Shown: positions 46,425-57,720, counted from the first letter of the stretch. The stretch: DNA of 64,000 bases from Sphingomonas sp. J315 (GCF_024666595.1 NZ_CP088296.1:1550001-1614000), one strand, 5' to 3'. A program made the numbers and translations. The notes: generated by a model not told the origin, from the letters alone.

Positions 46425-49400
46425 ATGTCCCTCACAAAGGCTGAACTCGACGAGCTGCGCCGCCTGGAGCGGGAGCTTCGGGACGAGGACGACAAGGAGC
46501 AGGGCGGGAAGCATCTCGATAAGGCCGCCGCCGCGCGGCCTACGCGGCCTCCAAAGCCCCGCCCCTTCTCGATCTACCGCGTCACCGTCGGTGGTCTCCG
46601 AGACGCCGCACAGGGTCTCATCGATACCGTAGGGGACCTTGCCGGCTACACCGCGCGCCGTGACGTCCAGCTCGGGCAGTTCTCGCAGAACCCGCTGACC
46701 GGTCTCCCCGGCGGCGGGGTCGTGGGCTCCGCCCTGGACCTCGTCAAGCGCACGCGGCCCGGAGGCGCCATCGCGGGCGCCGTCAGCTCCACCTTCGCCC
46801 CCGGTTCGGCCGGCCGCAAGGCTACCACGCTGCCGACGCTCGAAGGCGAGGAAAACGCCGGGGTCGCCGAGCGCGTCCTCCGCGGCCTGACCTCTTACGC
46901 CATCCCCTTCACCGGCTACGCCAAGGCCGTCGGGATCGCTCGTGGGGCCACCTGGCTCGGCCGGGCGGGCCGAGGTATGCTTGCCGGCGCCGCTGTCGAT
47001 TTCACCCAGTCCGATCCGGTCTCCGGCAACATCGCCAACGCGCTCCGCGACGGCTTCGGGCTGAAGTCGGACGTCCTAGACGCGCTCGCAGCGGAAGACG
47101 ATGACGACGCCCTCGAGACGCGCTTCCGCGCGGCCGCCGTGGGCGCCCCTATCGGCCTCCTCGGCGATGCGGCCTTCGAGGTCGGCTCCAAGGCGATCCG
47201 CGCCTACCGCGCCTGGAAGGGTACGGCTGATGAAGCGGCCGCCACGGTCGCCGCTCTGAAGAAGGATGTCAAGCTCGACCCGAAGGCGCGCAACCTTCCC
47301 ACCGTCGCCAACGACAACGTCTCGCGCGGTGCGAACGACAACGCAGCCGGCGCTGCGGATGCCGAGTTCTCGGACATCCCCAAGGGCGCCTACGATCCCT
47401 CCAAGGACGCCAAGGCGGCCCCGAACGTCACCGACTTCGAGGACGTGCTCGACTACCTGAAGCGGAAGTCGGGTGACCTCGAGGTCGACGAAGCGACTGC
47501 CGCACGGTTCGCTGAGAACCTCCTGTTCGGCGACCCCGAGAACGCCCTCGCCAAGATCGGCATTGATCCGGCGAAGCTCGACTTCTCCAAGTTCGACGAT
47601 CCCGACATGCTCGGCCGTCTCCAGAAGGGGATGGCGGAGCTGTACGAGACTTACGCCTCCAAGCTGGGCCGCTCGAACCTCCGCATCACGGAAGCCGCAA
47701 CGGCCTCCGCAGCGCGCTCTCTGGCCTCCACCGCGGATGTCCTGAAGTCCGTCCACGGCTCCACGTCGAACCTCGCTGAGGAGCTGATGGGTGCCCGGAT
47801 GTTCGTCGGCGCACACGCTCACAAGCTGCTCGCGCTGGCCGACGAGGCCGCGACTGAGATCGTGAGTGGCGGCGCCGGGGCCAAGTGGGCCGAGTTCCTC
47901 GAAGCCTTCCACCGGCACGCCTATTACCTGGGCGCCCTGCGCGGTGCCGGGTCGGAGGTCGGTCGGGCGCTGCGCTCCCTTCAGACGCTCGCCAAGGTCA
48001 GCAAGCCGAAGGCGGCCAAGACGGTCACTGATGCCCTGGAGACAGAGGCAGTCAGTACCGGCCGCGCTGTGTCCGAGAACCGCGTCGTCCAAGGGGCCTC
48101 CGAGTTCGCTGAGCGGCTCGTGACGGATGCCGAAAAGCTGGAAGCCCTGGCACGCCTCACTTCCCTCGGCGGCGACGTCGGGGAGCTCTCGCGGCACGTC
48201 CGTCGGGAGAACATGAGCGTCCTGAGGAGGCTTGACGGAGCCCTTAAGGAAACCGTCGGGAACCTCTTCTCGTCCGCCACGGCGATCTACAACGTCGCCT
48301 CCGGCGCTACCATGCTGGGATCGCGCATCCTGGAACGGACGATGTCGATGATGGCCCGACTGGCCCTCGCCCCTCTGGGCGGGAAGGCGGCCGGCGCCCA
48401 GGCTCGGCTGGCAGTAATGGATGCGTGGGCCTATTCCCACGGGCTGGTTTCCAGCTTCGGCGAGGCCTTCGCGAACACGATCCGCGTCCTGGAGAAGGAG
48501 GGCGGCTCCGAGCTGTCCCTCAACCTGGACACGCTGGGTCTCCACAAGCTCGCCATGAAGGCCGCTGACCGCTCCAACCGGGCGGCCGGTGAGATCATCG
48601 ACGGCTCCTTCGAGCGCGCCGACGTGAAGAGCTATCGCAACCTCGCGATCCTCCCCTCGGAGTGGCGCGCGATGCAGCAGATGGCCCGCGAAATGCCGGG
48701 CCCAGAGTTCCTCCAAGAAGGCCTTGCCGCGTTCGCGCGGGTGATCGCCGGGTCGACCAACGTGGTCGGTTCGCTGTCGCGTCTCGGGACGATCCTGTTC
48801 ATCAACCTCCCTGACCAGTTCATCGGGACCCTTGCGGCCCGTGCCGGCGCCTACAGCCACGCGGTGCGAACCGCGGCGAGCGAGGCGGCGGAGCTGGGCC
48901 TGGAGGGGCCAAGCCTGAGCCAGTACCTCAAGGCCCGAACGATCCAGCTCGCCGATCACTCAGCCGGTTGGTCGGACGATGGCTTCGAGGCCGGAGTTCG
49001 GGAAGCGGTCGGCGCGGCCGGCGAAGCTGAAGCTCGGGAAGTCCTGTTCCAGGACGAGCTGGAGCTCATCATCACGCAGAAGATGAACGACGGGTTGGGG
49101 GCGACCCCGCTGCTCCACCTTGTGGTGCCGTTCATCAAGACCCCGCTCCGCATCTTGGAGCGGACCGCCATCGACTACACCCCCTGGGCCTCCTCAAGGA
49201 CCGCATCAGGAAGGCCATCGTGGCCGGCGGGCCAGAACGGGATGAGGCGCTCGCGCGCATCTCGATGGGCCTGATCGCGATGTCGACGGCGTTCGCTCTG
49301 GCGGACGACCGGACCATCGTGGGCAACGACGGCGGCTACACGAGCTCCGCCCGGACGGGCCGCCCCAGCTACTCGCTGCGGGTCGGCGACGACGTCTACG

Positions 49401-50296
49401 AGTTCAGCCGCATCGATCCTCTCGGCACCTTGCTGGGGATCGGCGCGGATCTCCGAGACTACTTCCGGACCATCGAAGGGGACCCCGATGCCCCCGAGAT
49501 GATGGGGCAGCTCATCGAGGCCACCTTGTGGTCCCTGACGGCGAACATGCTGTCGAAGACCTGGCTGACCTCGCTGCGGAACCTCACGGACCTCGCAGGG
49601 GCCACCTCGGACGAGGACTTCTCGTCTCGTGTGGATCGCTTCATCCAAGGCTTCGCGACCCGCTTCGTTCCCGCGTCCGGCGTTCAGCGCCAGGCGGAGA
49701 AGTGGGGCGACGAGGCGATGCGTCAGGCGATGACCTTCAACGATCAGTTGATGAAGGCCTCGCTCGGCGCCTCGACGCTGCCGGTCCGCCGGGACCCGCT
49801 CCTGGGCCGCCCGGTCCCCCTCGAGGGCCTCGACCGACTGGTCGGGCTCCGCGCTGGGGTCGGGTCCAACGAGGACGCCGATCCGTTGGCGGCCGAACTC
49901 GAGCGCCTCTCCTTCAAGGTCCCCGGCTCTCGGCGGACCGTCGAGGGAGTGAAGCTCACAGCGGCTCAATACAGCCGGCTCCTCGAGCTGAAAGGTCAGG
50001 TCGTTCGCAACGCGCGGACCGGACTGACGCTGGAGGAAACCCTCCAGACCCTGATTGAACTCCCTGAGTATGCCGAGATGGCTGACGCCGCGCGCGTCGA
50101 AGCGATCCGGAAGGAGATGGAGGGCTTCAGCCGCTTGGCCACAGACGCCCTCCTCCAGGAGGATAAGGGGTTCGCCTACAAGGCCCTCCGGCAGGAGGTC
50201 TTTGAGGCCGGCGAGCTCCGCGGGGCAACCCGTGAACAGAACGAGAGCGAGGCCCAGCGCCTTGCCCAACAGCTTGGTCTCCAACCGAGCGAGTAA
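46425..50296 (+). pseudogene. Internal virion protein D (T7 gp16-like), frameshifted
   Basis: Restored to 1290 residues (T7 gp16: 1318). ATG 46425 follows AAGGAGACTGA. No lytic transglycosylase domain is seen at the N-terminus, unlike T7 gp16; the cell-wall activity may instead be the M23 domain of the previous gene. A long Ala/Leu-rich helical body leads to VPFIKTPLRILERTAIDY, after which one base is missing around 49181-49188; the restored frame continues LLKDRIRKAIVAGGPERD to the stop. The protein takes part in ejecting DNA through the cell envelope. Confidence 0.88.
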
Positions 50297-50313
50297 CGAA
50301 AGAACCATAGAAC

Positions 50314-50724
50314 ATGGCAAACGTCACTTCCTACCGCAACGACACCATCCCTCAGCTCAGCCGTGGCCTCAGTGTCATCAGCAAGAGCGTCACCCTCGCC
50401 GCCGACGCGGCGGACAACGCCGACACCATCGAAATCTTCACGGTTCCTGTAGGTGAGAACTTCCGCCTCTTCGACGCCTCGCTGAAGGTCGGCGGGACCC
50501 TCGGCGCAAGCTGCACGGTCCAGCTCCGCGCGAACCGCGGCGGAACCCGAACGGTCCTTACGGCGGCCACGACGGCCGGCGGAGCCAGCAAGGTTACCGG
50601 CGCCGCGCAGACGACCGTCCCCTTCGACCTGGCCAGCGGCGACATCATCGAACTCTTGGTTGGCGGTGCCGACATCGCCGCCTCGGCGGCCGTCGAAGTC
50701 GACCTCAAGGTCAGCCGCCGCTGA
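50314..50724 (+). CDS. Putative virion protein before tail fibre
   Basis: A 136-residue beta-rich protein (FTVPVGENFRLFDASLKVGG, LEVLVGGADIA-like repeats), Ala/Thr/Gly rich as in phage decoration or fibre-attachment proteins. ATG 50314 lies 18 bases after gp16 and is preceded by AACGAAAG. No known family. Position suggests a structural role. Confidence 0.6.
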   Translation: MANVTSYRNDTIPQLSRGLSVISKSVTLAADAADNADTIEIFTVPVGENFRLFDASLKVGGTLGASCTVQLRANRGGTRTVLTAATTAGGASKVTGAAQTTVPFDLASGDIIELLVGGADIAASAAVEVDLKVSRR

Positions 50725-50780
50725 TCGCTTCCGAGGCCGGGCGAGTTCCCGGCCTCACCCCCTACTTCTGAAGGAACCCA

Positions 50781-53239
50781 ATGGCGACCCAAGTGGTCTA
50801 CGTGGGTGACGGCTCGACCGTCACCTACTCGATCCCGTTCGACTATAAGTCGAGCACCACCGATCTGAACGCGACGGTCGACGGCGAAGCGACCGAGTTC
50901 TCCCTCGACAACCCCTCGACCCTTAGGTTCGCAGCCGCTCCTGACACCGGAGCGCGTATCAAAATCTTCCGCTCCACCCCGTTCGAAGATCGTGAGGTCG
51001 AATTCGCCGATACCGCCGTTCTCGGCGCGTCCGATCTGAACGTCGACAGCGATCAAGTTTTTCGCAAGGTTCAGGAGATTGCTGACGACGCGGCGGCGAT
51101 CACTGCTCGGGCGGTCAGGACTCCGGAAGGTGAGTCGATTGCCGCACTGCCAAGCGCCTCAACACGGGCTGATAGTCTAGCGTCGTATGACACTGACGGG
51201 AACCCCTCTGCGCTTAGCGTGGCGGCCGCGCGGACTCTCTTTAAGGGCGAGCCCGGCGCAGCAGGCAACGTCGCCGCCGATCTGACCCAGCTCAAGGCGG
51301 CGGCGATTGCCAACGTCACGATGATCTATGACGGGGCGACCTTCAATTGGACCCCCGGTGATTTCACCGGAGACGATGACGACATCAACATCATCGAAAG
51401 CGACAACGAGCCATTGAGTGGGGGCGCATGGGTACGTCAGGGGGCGCAGTCGGTCACGTTCCAACAGGCGGCGACGGGTTCCCAGATTATCGATCTCAAC
51501 CACAAGGTTGCGGAACAAATTAGCCTCCTTGACGTGCTCACACCAGCCGAGCGGGCCGACGTGATGTCTGGAACGAACTCCATAGACATCACCGCAAAGT
51601 TCAAAGCCCTGCTTGAATGGGTAGAAGCCAACCGTCCTGGTGCTGAAATCGACGCGACTATGGTTCGCGGAACCTGGCACTGGTCGGTAAACCCATTTGC
51701 CGATCTCTACCGATGCCGGGCCAAACTTCGGCTTGGATCGGTTGTGATAACGAAGGACGTTAACACCAACGTCACTGGCGGCGGGCCAATCAAGCTCCCG
51801 TCGAACCTGTCCATCGAGGCGCAGCGGGTAACGATCCGCGCGTCAGCCAAGATCACCACGCTTTCGGAAAACACGGCGCCCGCGATTGGCGTCGTTCAGT
51901 CGCATGTCTGGCAAACCTATGTCACCGGCACCGCGGGGGCGTCGACGCTGACGGCACAGTTCGCGGGCGGCATCCAGCCCGGTGCGCGCTTGCTGATCCT
52001 GGCGCACGATGAAGACAGCTATATCGAGCACACGCTTGACGGTGCGTTAGGGACTGGCACCGGGGCAATCGCCTTCAACGAGACCGCCAGCACGACACTC
52101 GGGACGAGTAACCTCGTCTATCTGCTGATCGGAAGCGAGATCGTCGAGGTGTCTGCATCGGGTGGATCGTTCACGATGACGGGCCGGGGCATGTTCGGGA
52201 CTGCTGCCGAAGCACACGCCGACAATGCTGTTGTAAAGGCGCTGGTTGGCGGCATCTACAATGTCGTCTCAAAGGATGGAACTACGATCACCATTGCCGA
52301 AACGCTGGCGCGTAGTTTCACCAACTCGGTCGGGTTTTTCGGCATGGTCGATACGTCACTGACCAATATCGACATTGATGGGACGTATGATCGCACGTCG
52401 GGGTGGGCGCAATTCGCCGCGCTGGCGCTGCCGATTGCAAAACGGTTCACGGTCACAGGCGCTCGCCTGTCTCGCGGATCACATGGCGGCGTGATTGCGT
52501 TCGGATCGACGGGCTGTTCGTTCGACTTCGACCTCATCAGCGGATGCGGGAAGCCGGCCGACAATCTGGGTTCGTCAATCTGGGTGTTCGGCCGGAACGA
52601 CAATATCAGGATGAACATCCGTCGGATCGAGGATGGGTATATTGGCTGGGCCATCGACAACAAGAGTTACGGCATCAGCTATTTCGCGGCAGATGGTCCT
52701 AACCGAGCTTGCTGGCTGACCATCGGGCTTATCACGTCGCACGACGTGGAGGGGGAGCTAAGCGGCTCTACGAACTGCTCGGTTCAGACGGGCGTTGCCG
52801 AAACGGCGCGCGCGGTGATCGTCTATGACGGACAGCCGCAGACGACAGAGCCGGTCCCGACCGGGGGAATGCGTTCGTCACCAATGCGCGGATGAACGAT
52901 GCGTTGCCTGAGGGGGCGTCGGTCAACGACAACCTCGTGTCGATCAATGGGCGGACGGGGCGACATATCAAGTTCACCCTGACGCTGGGCAGCGCAGTCT
53001 ATGTGTCCCCGACGGCGAATGCTTCGCTCAATTTCACGCTGAACGGCGGGCGACCCGGCGACGATGTACGGGCGGTGCCGCTCGAGGCTCTGCCCGCGCC
53101 TGTCACGCTCACCGCGTTCATTCAGGCCGAAAACTCGGCAAAGATAGTGTTCGGATCGGCCGGTTCGGGTGAGTCGACCACAAACATCGACGCGGGGACG
53201 CAGTTCAACCTGACGGTCGAAGGCCCGTGGATTGCATGA
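50781..53239 (+). pseudogene. Tail fibre / tailspike (T7 gp17-like N-terminus), frameshifted
   Basis: Restored to 819 residues. The first 110 residues match the T7 gp17 virion-attachment domain (YVGDGSTVTYSIPFDYKS, FRSTPFEDREVEFAD). After a linker, the protein continues with repetitive strands (GSHGGVIAFGSTGCSFDFDL, NDNIRMNIRRIEDGYIGWA) that look like a right-handed beta-helix. One G is missing at 52863-52867, just before NAFVTNARMNDA. From about 51480 the codon choice shifts to more A/T-ending codons than in the other phage genes, suggesting a swapped receptor-binding part. Confidence 0.85.
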
Positions 53240-53267
53240 CGCACCGCCTCTCAAGGACTCCCTTAAA

Positions 53268-53621
53268 TTGACCCACAACGAACCCGCAACTCTCCTGAGG
53301 GACATCCTCGGCTTCATCTCCGGACTCGTGCCGGGGATGATCGGGGCGGCGCTCGGCGTCTTCTTCCAGGGCGCCTTACCGTGGACCCAACGCATCCTTC
53401 AATTCACCGTTGGCCTCATCGTGAGCCACTACGTTGGAGGAGCGCTGGTCGCAATGTTTCCTGATTGGCCAACCATCGTACAAGACGCGGTCAAGCTCGG
53501 GATCGGCATGTCGGCCTTTGAGGGCGCACGCCGGTTCCGCTTGGCGGCCATTGAGGTCGCTGGCCAAGCCCCTAAGGACCTCTGGGAACACCTCAAGTCC
53601 CTCTTCGGGAAGCGCAAGTGA
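53268..53621 (+). CDS. Holin
   Basis: A 117-residue protein with two or three membrane segments (LGFISGLVPGMIGAALGVFF; FTVGLIVSHYVGGALVAMF; LGIGMSAFEG) and a basic C-terminal tail ending in FGKRK. It sits between tail fibre and small terminase, the place of T7 holin gp17.5, but is longer. It should open the inner membrane for the amidase. TTG 53268 is the proposed start. Confidence 0.75.
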   Translation: MTHNEPATLLRDILGFISGLVPGMIGAALGVFFQGALPWTQRILQFTVGLIVSHYVGGALVAMFPDWPTIVQDAVKLGIGMSAFEGARRFRLAAIEVAGQAPKDLWEHLKSLFGKRK

Positions 53622-53917
53622 GCCGCGCTGCCGCCTCAGAGCTCGACGCCCTGCACGCCCTCGCGGCACGCACGCTGGCGGACGAACTGAAGCGGGCGTC
53701 GGCCGCTGCGCGGGAACCGCGGACGATCCGATCCCCTGATGGGAAGGCGAAAATCCCGAACCCCGCCTACCAGGCGCTCAACCCGCAGCTCATCGACAAG
53801 GTCCTGAAGTTCCTCAAGGACAACGGCATCGACTCCCCGGCTCGGGGATCGGCGGTGTCGAACCTCGCGGAAGCCCTCAGGGACCTCGACGTGGGCGACA
53901 TGGCCTCATTCCAGTGA
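53618..53917 (+). CDS. Small terminase (T7 gp18-like)
   Basis: A 99-residue protein with an N-terminal helix (LHALAARTLADELKRASAA), a Pro-rich middle and VLKFLKDNGIDSPARG, the last typical of small terminases of T7-like phages. GTG start overlaps the holin stop. It recognises the concatemer for packaging. Confidence 0.78.
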   Translation: MSRAAASELDALHALAARTLADELKRASAAAREPRTIRSPDGKAKIPNPAYQALNPQLIDKVLKFLKDNGIDSPARGSAVSNLAEALRDLDVGDMASFQ

Positions 53918-53995
53918 GCCTCTAGGAGGCCCGTACAGCGCCCTCGAGCCTCGAGTGGTCTCCTAGTACCCGAAACGTGATATTCACGCTGAGGA

Positions 53996-54018
53996 CCCTG
54001 TTCCACGGCGTTTCACGG
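53996..54018 (-). repeat. Left copy of 23-bp inverted pair flanking large terminase
   Basis: These 23 bases match 56326-56348 in inverted orientation with one mismatch. They lie just before the large terminase start, in a 126-base gap that also holds a weak promoter-like TTCACGCTGAGGACC. Confidence 0.7.
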
Positions 54019-54043
54019 CATATCTGACGCGCAAGGGAGCACT

Positions 54044-55805
54044 GTGACCCCCGAAGAGAAGCTCAAAGGCTCCTTCATCGTCTTCCTGTGGTATGTCTGG
54101 ACCCGCATCCTGGGGCTTCCTAAGCCCACGCGGGTTCAGCTCGACATCGCCGACTACATCGCCAACGGGCCGCGCAAGCGGTTCATCGCGGCCTTCCGCG
54201 GCGTCGGCAAGACGTTCCTCACGGCCGCCTACATTGTCTGGCGGCTCTGGCGCGAGCCCGATCTCAAGATCATGGTGGTGTCCGCGAACGAGCGCTTTGC
54301 GACCAAGGTCGCCGCCTTCGTCCACACCCTCATCAACGCTGAAGACCGCATCACGCGCGAGGAGGTCCCCTGGGCCGAGCTCCGCGCCGGCCCGAAGCAG
54401 AAGAACTCCACCCTCGAGTTCGACGTTGGCCCCTCATCGCCCTCAAAGGACCCTTCGGTGTTCGCCGTCGGGATCACCGGGCAGATGACCGGCGGCCGCG
54501 CTGATCTGATCCTGTTCGACGACATCGAGGTCCCCAGCAACTCCGAGACGGAGGCGCAGCGGGAGAAGATCGAGAGCCGGGCTGAGGAGGCCGCGGCGAT
54601 CCTGAAGCCAGGCGGCGAGGTGATCTACCTCGGCACCTTCCAGTCCATGCAGTCGATCTATCGGCACCTCATGGAGAAGGGCTACGGGATGCGGCTATGG
54701 CCCGCCCGGTATCCCCCTGGCGGAGAAGCTCCACCTCTACGCCGACCTCCTGGCGCCGCCGCTGAAGGCCGACATCGACGCCAACCCAGCGCTGATGAAG
54801 GCGACCGGCTCGACCCTCGGCGGAGCCCCAACGGACCCTGACCGGTTCCACGAGACCGACCTCATGGAACGTGAGGCGGAGTGGGGTGCGGCCGGCTTCC
54901 AGCTCCAATTCATGCTCGACACGTCGCTCAGCGACGCCGAGCGGTTCCCCTTAAAGACCCGCGACCTGATCGTGATGGACGTCCCTCCGGAGGTCGCTCC
55001 AGTTCGTGTCGCCTGGGGCGCTGCCCCGGAGAAGGTCCACAAGGACCTCGACAACGTCGGCTTCGACGGCGACCGGCTGTACGCGCCGATCTTCACCTCC
55101 GCCGACTTCCAGCCCTTCAGCGGGTCCGTCATGGACATCGACCCCTCGGGCCGCGGTAGCGACGAGACCGCCTACATCGTGACCAAGTTCCTCAACGGCG
55201 TGGTCTTCATCCGCCGCTGGGGCGGGTTCCGTGACGGCCACTCAGAGGCAACCCTGCGGCGCCTTGCGGAGATCGCGAAGGAGGAGAAGGTGAACCTGGT
55301 TCGGGCCGAGGGCAACTTTGGCGACGGCATGTTCCTGCGGCTCCTCGAGCCTCACCTCCGCGCGGTCGGCTACCCGGTCGCCACCGAAGACCACAAGGTC
55401 TCTGGGCAGAAGGAGGTCCGCATGATGGGCCTGATCCGGCCGGCGCTCCAGCAGCATCGCATCGTGATCGACACGACCGTCGTGCGGGACGACCTCCAGT
55501 CCGCCAAGCGAGCCGCACAGCTCCTCAAGGGTTCCGATAGGGGCTCCTCGATGGAGACCTCTGGGCTCTATCAGCTCACGCACCTGACCGAGGCTCGTGG
55601 TGCTCTGAAGCACGACGACCGCCTCGACGTCCTCGCCCACGCTCTCGCTTACTGGTCCAGTCGGATGAACGCCGACGCCCACGAGGCGGAGCTGAAGCTG
55701 AAGGAGGCTCAGGACCGAGAGTTCGAGCGGCTGATCTTCCAGACCCAGGTGATCCCTGTCCACTCCCGCCGGAAGACCGGCCGGGGACGCGGCAGGCGCC
55801 GTTAG
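54044..55805 (+). pseudogene. Large terminase (T7 gp19-like), frameshifted
   Basis: Restored to 586 residues, the same as T7 gp19. The ATPase has Walker A FRGVGKTFLTAA and Walker B LILFDDIEVPS. The nuclease has acidic ligands in VMDIDPSGRGSDE, in AEGNFGDGMF and in HDDRLDVLAHAL. One extra C in the C5 run 54713-54717 breaks the frame between the two domains. It cuts the concatemer and pumps DNA into the prohead. Confidence 0.93.
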
Positions 55806-55813
55806 GAGACCTT

Positions 55814-56038
55814 ATGGCCTACATCACGGGACGCCGAGTGGCCCCTCCCCGACCCCGGTCGCTGGGTCCCTGGGAGGACGACCCTCTTCTCCCCCACCTC
55901 ACGGTGGACGGTCCGGACCATGTGGATACCGGATTGGTCACCTCGGACGGGGACCCGATCTATCACACTCCCCCCACCCATAGGGTTCGGCCGGGATCAC
56001 GAGTGGTGAGACTTGAGAACGCCTTGAGGATGCCGTGA
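55814..56038 (+). CDS. Small phage protein after large terminase
   Basis: A 74-residue Pro-rich protein with GPWEDDPLLPHLTVDGPDHV. ATG 55814 follows TAGGAGACC. It is the last gene before the gene-free end region, as gp19.5 is in T7, but I see no sequence likeness. Confidence 0.55.
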   Translation: MAYITGRRVAPPRPRSLGPWEDDPLLPHLTVDGPDHVDTGLVTSDGDPIYHTPPTHRVRPGSRVVRLENALRMP

Positions 56039-56091
56039 AGGAGTCCTTGAGGTTCTCCTTAGGGTAGAAGACAGAAAGAGAAACATAGACT

Positions 56092-56160
56092 GGATACCGT
56101 AAGGGATACCGTAAGGGATACCGTAAGGGATACCGTAAGGGATACCGTAAGGGATACCGT
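56092..56160 (+). repeat. Tandem 12-base repeat array
   Basis: GGATACCGT occurs six times with a 12-base period; the last five units are identical (AAGGGATACCGT). T7 has arrays of short direct repeats beside its terminal repeats, and this array has the same position relative to the terminase. Confidence 0.9.
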
Positions 56161-56325
56161 CACGGAACCCTTATAGTATCCTTAAGGTATATACGTAGAA
56201 AGATCGGTCTCCTTTTCAAGGGGTCCCCTCCCCTGGGACCGGTCTCTCGCCGTGGCGGACCCTGGTCGGACACCCGGCCGGGGACTGTCCGAACCATGTA
56301 GGCATCTTTCGGACATCCATAGGCC

Positions 56326-56348
56326 CGTGAAACGCCGTGAAACAGGGT
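56326..56348 (+). repeat. Right copy of 23-bp inverted pair
   Basis: CCGTGAAACGCCGTGAAACA plus three G. It is the inverted counterpart of 53996-54018 (22 of 23 identical). It also contains the internal direct repeat CCGTGAAAC twice. Confidence 0.7.
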
Positions 56349-56915
56349 CTACAGCGCAGATATGGGTAAGGGGGCTATCAGGGTAGCGTGAGGAGCCTGA
56401 AGGCTCTGTACGGGGCTCCTGGGGCAAATTAGAGCATATACGCTTTTGCGCATGTCGGGGACCTATACGCTGGACCGTATAAGTCGATCACTTTTGGCGC
56501 ACAATTCCGAGACCCCATATACGCGCGCTCGACACCGCGGTTCCCCCATAGGGGTGGGTGGCACGGTTCTTGCTACGCGCGTCGCGTCTTCCCCTGTCCG
56601 CAAGGCGCCACGCCGTCCTCTTGGCGCAACATGCTGGCACAATTGACGCGGACCCCTCGCAAATCAGCCAATCGGATGGCGGATTGTGCGCCAGACGGGC
56701 ACGGTGGAGGGGCTGGAGGGGCGAGGGACGGCAGGGGACGGGGCTGGCTTGATCCGTACAGCGAGGCGAGCGCCTGTTAGCCCCTGCCTTTTTCGATCCG
56801 GGGACCATCGCGGAGGCCTTAGCGGAACCCTGCCGGCTGCCTTGAAGCACCCCTGAAGCGCCAAAAACGCCCCGCTAAGTGCTTGATGCACAAGGGAAAC
56901 CGAAAAAAGTCGAGA

Positions 56916-56934
56916 AAATCACGTTAGGGGGATT
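56916..56934 (+). promoter_or_regulatory. Putative phage RNA polymerase promoter in end region
   Basis: AAATCACGTTAGGGGGATT fits TCACG-N5-GGGA exactly in spacing. No gene is directly downstream; in T7-like phages such promoters near genome ends serve replication initiation or concatemer processing. Confidence 0.5.
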
Positions 56935-57542
56935 GTATCGGACACCGGATTAATCCATATTCCTGTTGTCGCCGGATGATCCGGACGCGGGGCGAAAGAC
57001 CTCCGGCGGCGGACCTAGGGTCCCCTGCCTTGTGCTGTAATGGCCGGGCTTGGATGCCAAGGGGTTCTGCGGCTCCCGTTACGTCTAGTCGGACGGTTCT
57101 CGCGGTTCTCTAGCGGCTCCAATCGGAACCCGCCAAGGTCCGCCACGGTGGAGCCTAACGCGACGCGTTAGGATCGAACGGCGATAGATAAGCCTTCCCT
57201 TAGGTCCGTCCGGGGGAAGCTAGAGGGACCGCTAAGCCCCCTCGATTGATCCGCCTCTGTTTGGCGGCTTAGCCTTGTCGGACGATGGGAGAACCATCTT
57301 GCGGCACGCATGGCCCTTCCTAGTCGCGCAAGCGTCGGATGGGCTAACAGTGGGACCGCGCCTTGTGCGCTGCAAGCTGGAAAACATGCGGGCGGCTTGA
57401 GTAGGCTACAGCGTTCAGTCCGCGCAAGAGGTCTGGTTACCGGCGATATGCGTCCTGCGGAGGGATATGCATTGCTAGGGCAGGGCCAAGCCGTCCCGCA
57501 AGGGGTCGCCGTGTGGCGTAGAGGCTTACGAAAAGGGAAACA

Positions 57543-57588
57543 GGGCGAGTGCCGAGTGCGACGGATCACGCTCGCCCCGGTTTCTTTT
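57543..57588 (+). terminator. Intrinsic terminator in end region
   Basis: GGGCGAG (57543-57549) pairs with CTCGCCC (57571-57577), followed by CGGTTTCTTTT. The loop is 21 bases and can pair further. It would stop transcripts from the terminase side before the early genes. Confidence 0.55.
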
Positions 57589-57669
57589 GGGGATGCGTTA
57601 GGGGACTTCGACCCGGTGCACCGACTAGTCGGACGAACCTAACACGCTGCGCAGCCATCCCCAAAAGAA
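57582..57669 (+). repeat. Long imperfect inverted repeat before early genes
   Basis: TTCTTTTGGGGATG (57582-57595) is exactly complementary to CATCCCCAAAAGAA (57656-57669), with inner GTTAGG/CCTAAC pairs and a CGACTAGTCG palindrome in the loop. It could form a large hairpin or cruciform about 30 bases before the first early promoter. Confidence 0.7.
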
Positions 57670-57698
57670 GCCGTCCGGATCACCCGGATTGCACCCGA

Positions 57699-57717
57699 TA
57701 CTCACGTTTAGGGGACC
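57699..57717 (+). promoter_or_regulatory. Putative phage RNA polymerase promoter, early operon
   Basis: TACTCACGTTTAGGGGACC, a close match to TCACG-N5-GGGA, three bases before the first small gene of the early block. Confidence 0.7.
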
Positions 57718-57720
57718 GTC

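Larger units (their letters stand above)
56039..57698 (+). other. Gene-free 1.7 kb region, probable joined phage genome ends
   Basis: Open frames here lack ribosome sites and family likeness. The region holds a 12-base tandem array (56092-56160), the right copy of a 23-bp inverted pair (56326), one promoter-like TCACG-N5-GGGA (56916), a terminator (57543) and a long inverted repeat (57582-57669). In a rotated prophage this is where the right end (after terminase) meets the left end (before early genes), so the terminal repeat and packaging signals should be here. Confidence 0.65.

Noticed and set aside
47076..48959. 627-residue minus-strand frame opposite gp16
   Set aside because: Mirror frame of a high-GC gene; no ribosome site and low-complexity composition.
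56092..56160. Tandem repeats as a CRISPR array
   Set aside because: Units are 12 bases with no unique spacers and no cas genes nearby.
57310..57642. 110-residue frame in the end region
   Set aside because: It runs through the terminator and inverted repeat, has no ribosome site and shows poor codon use.
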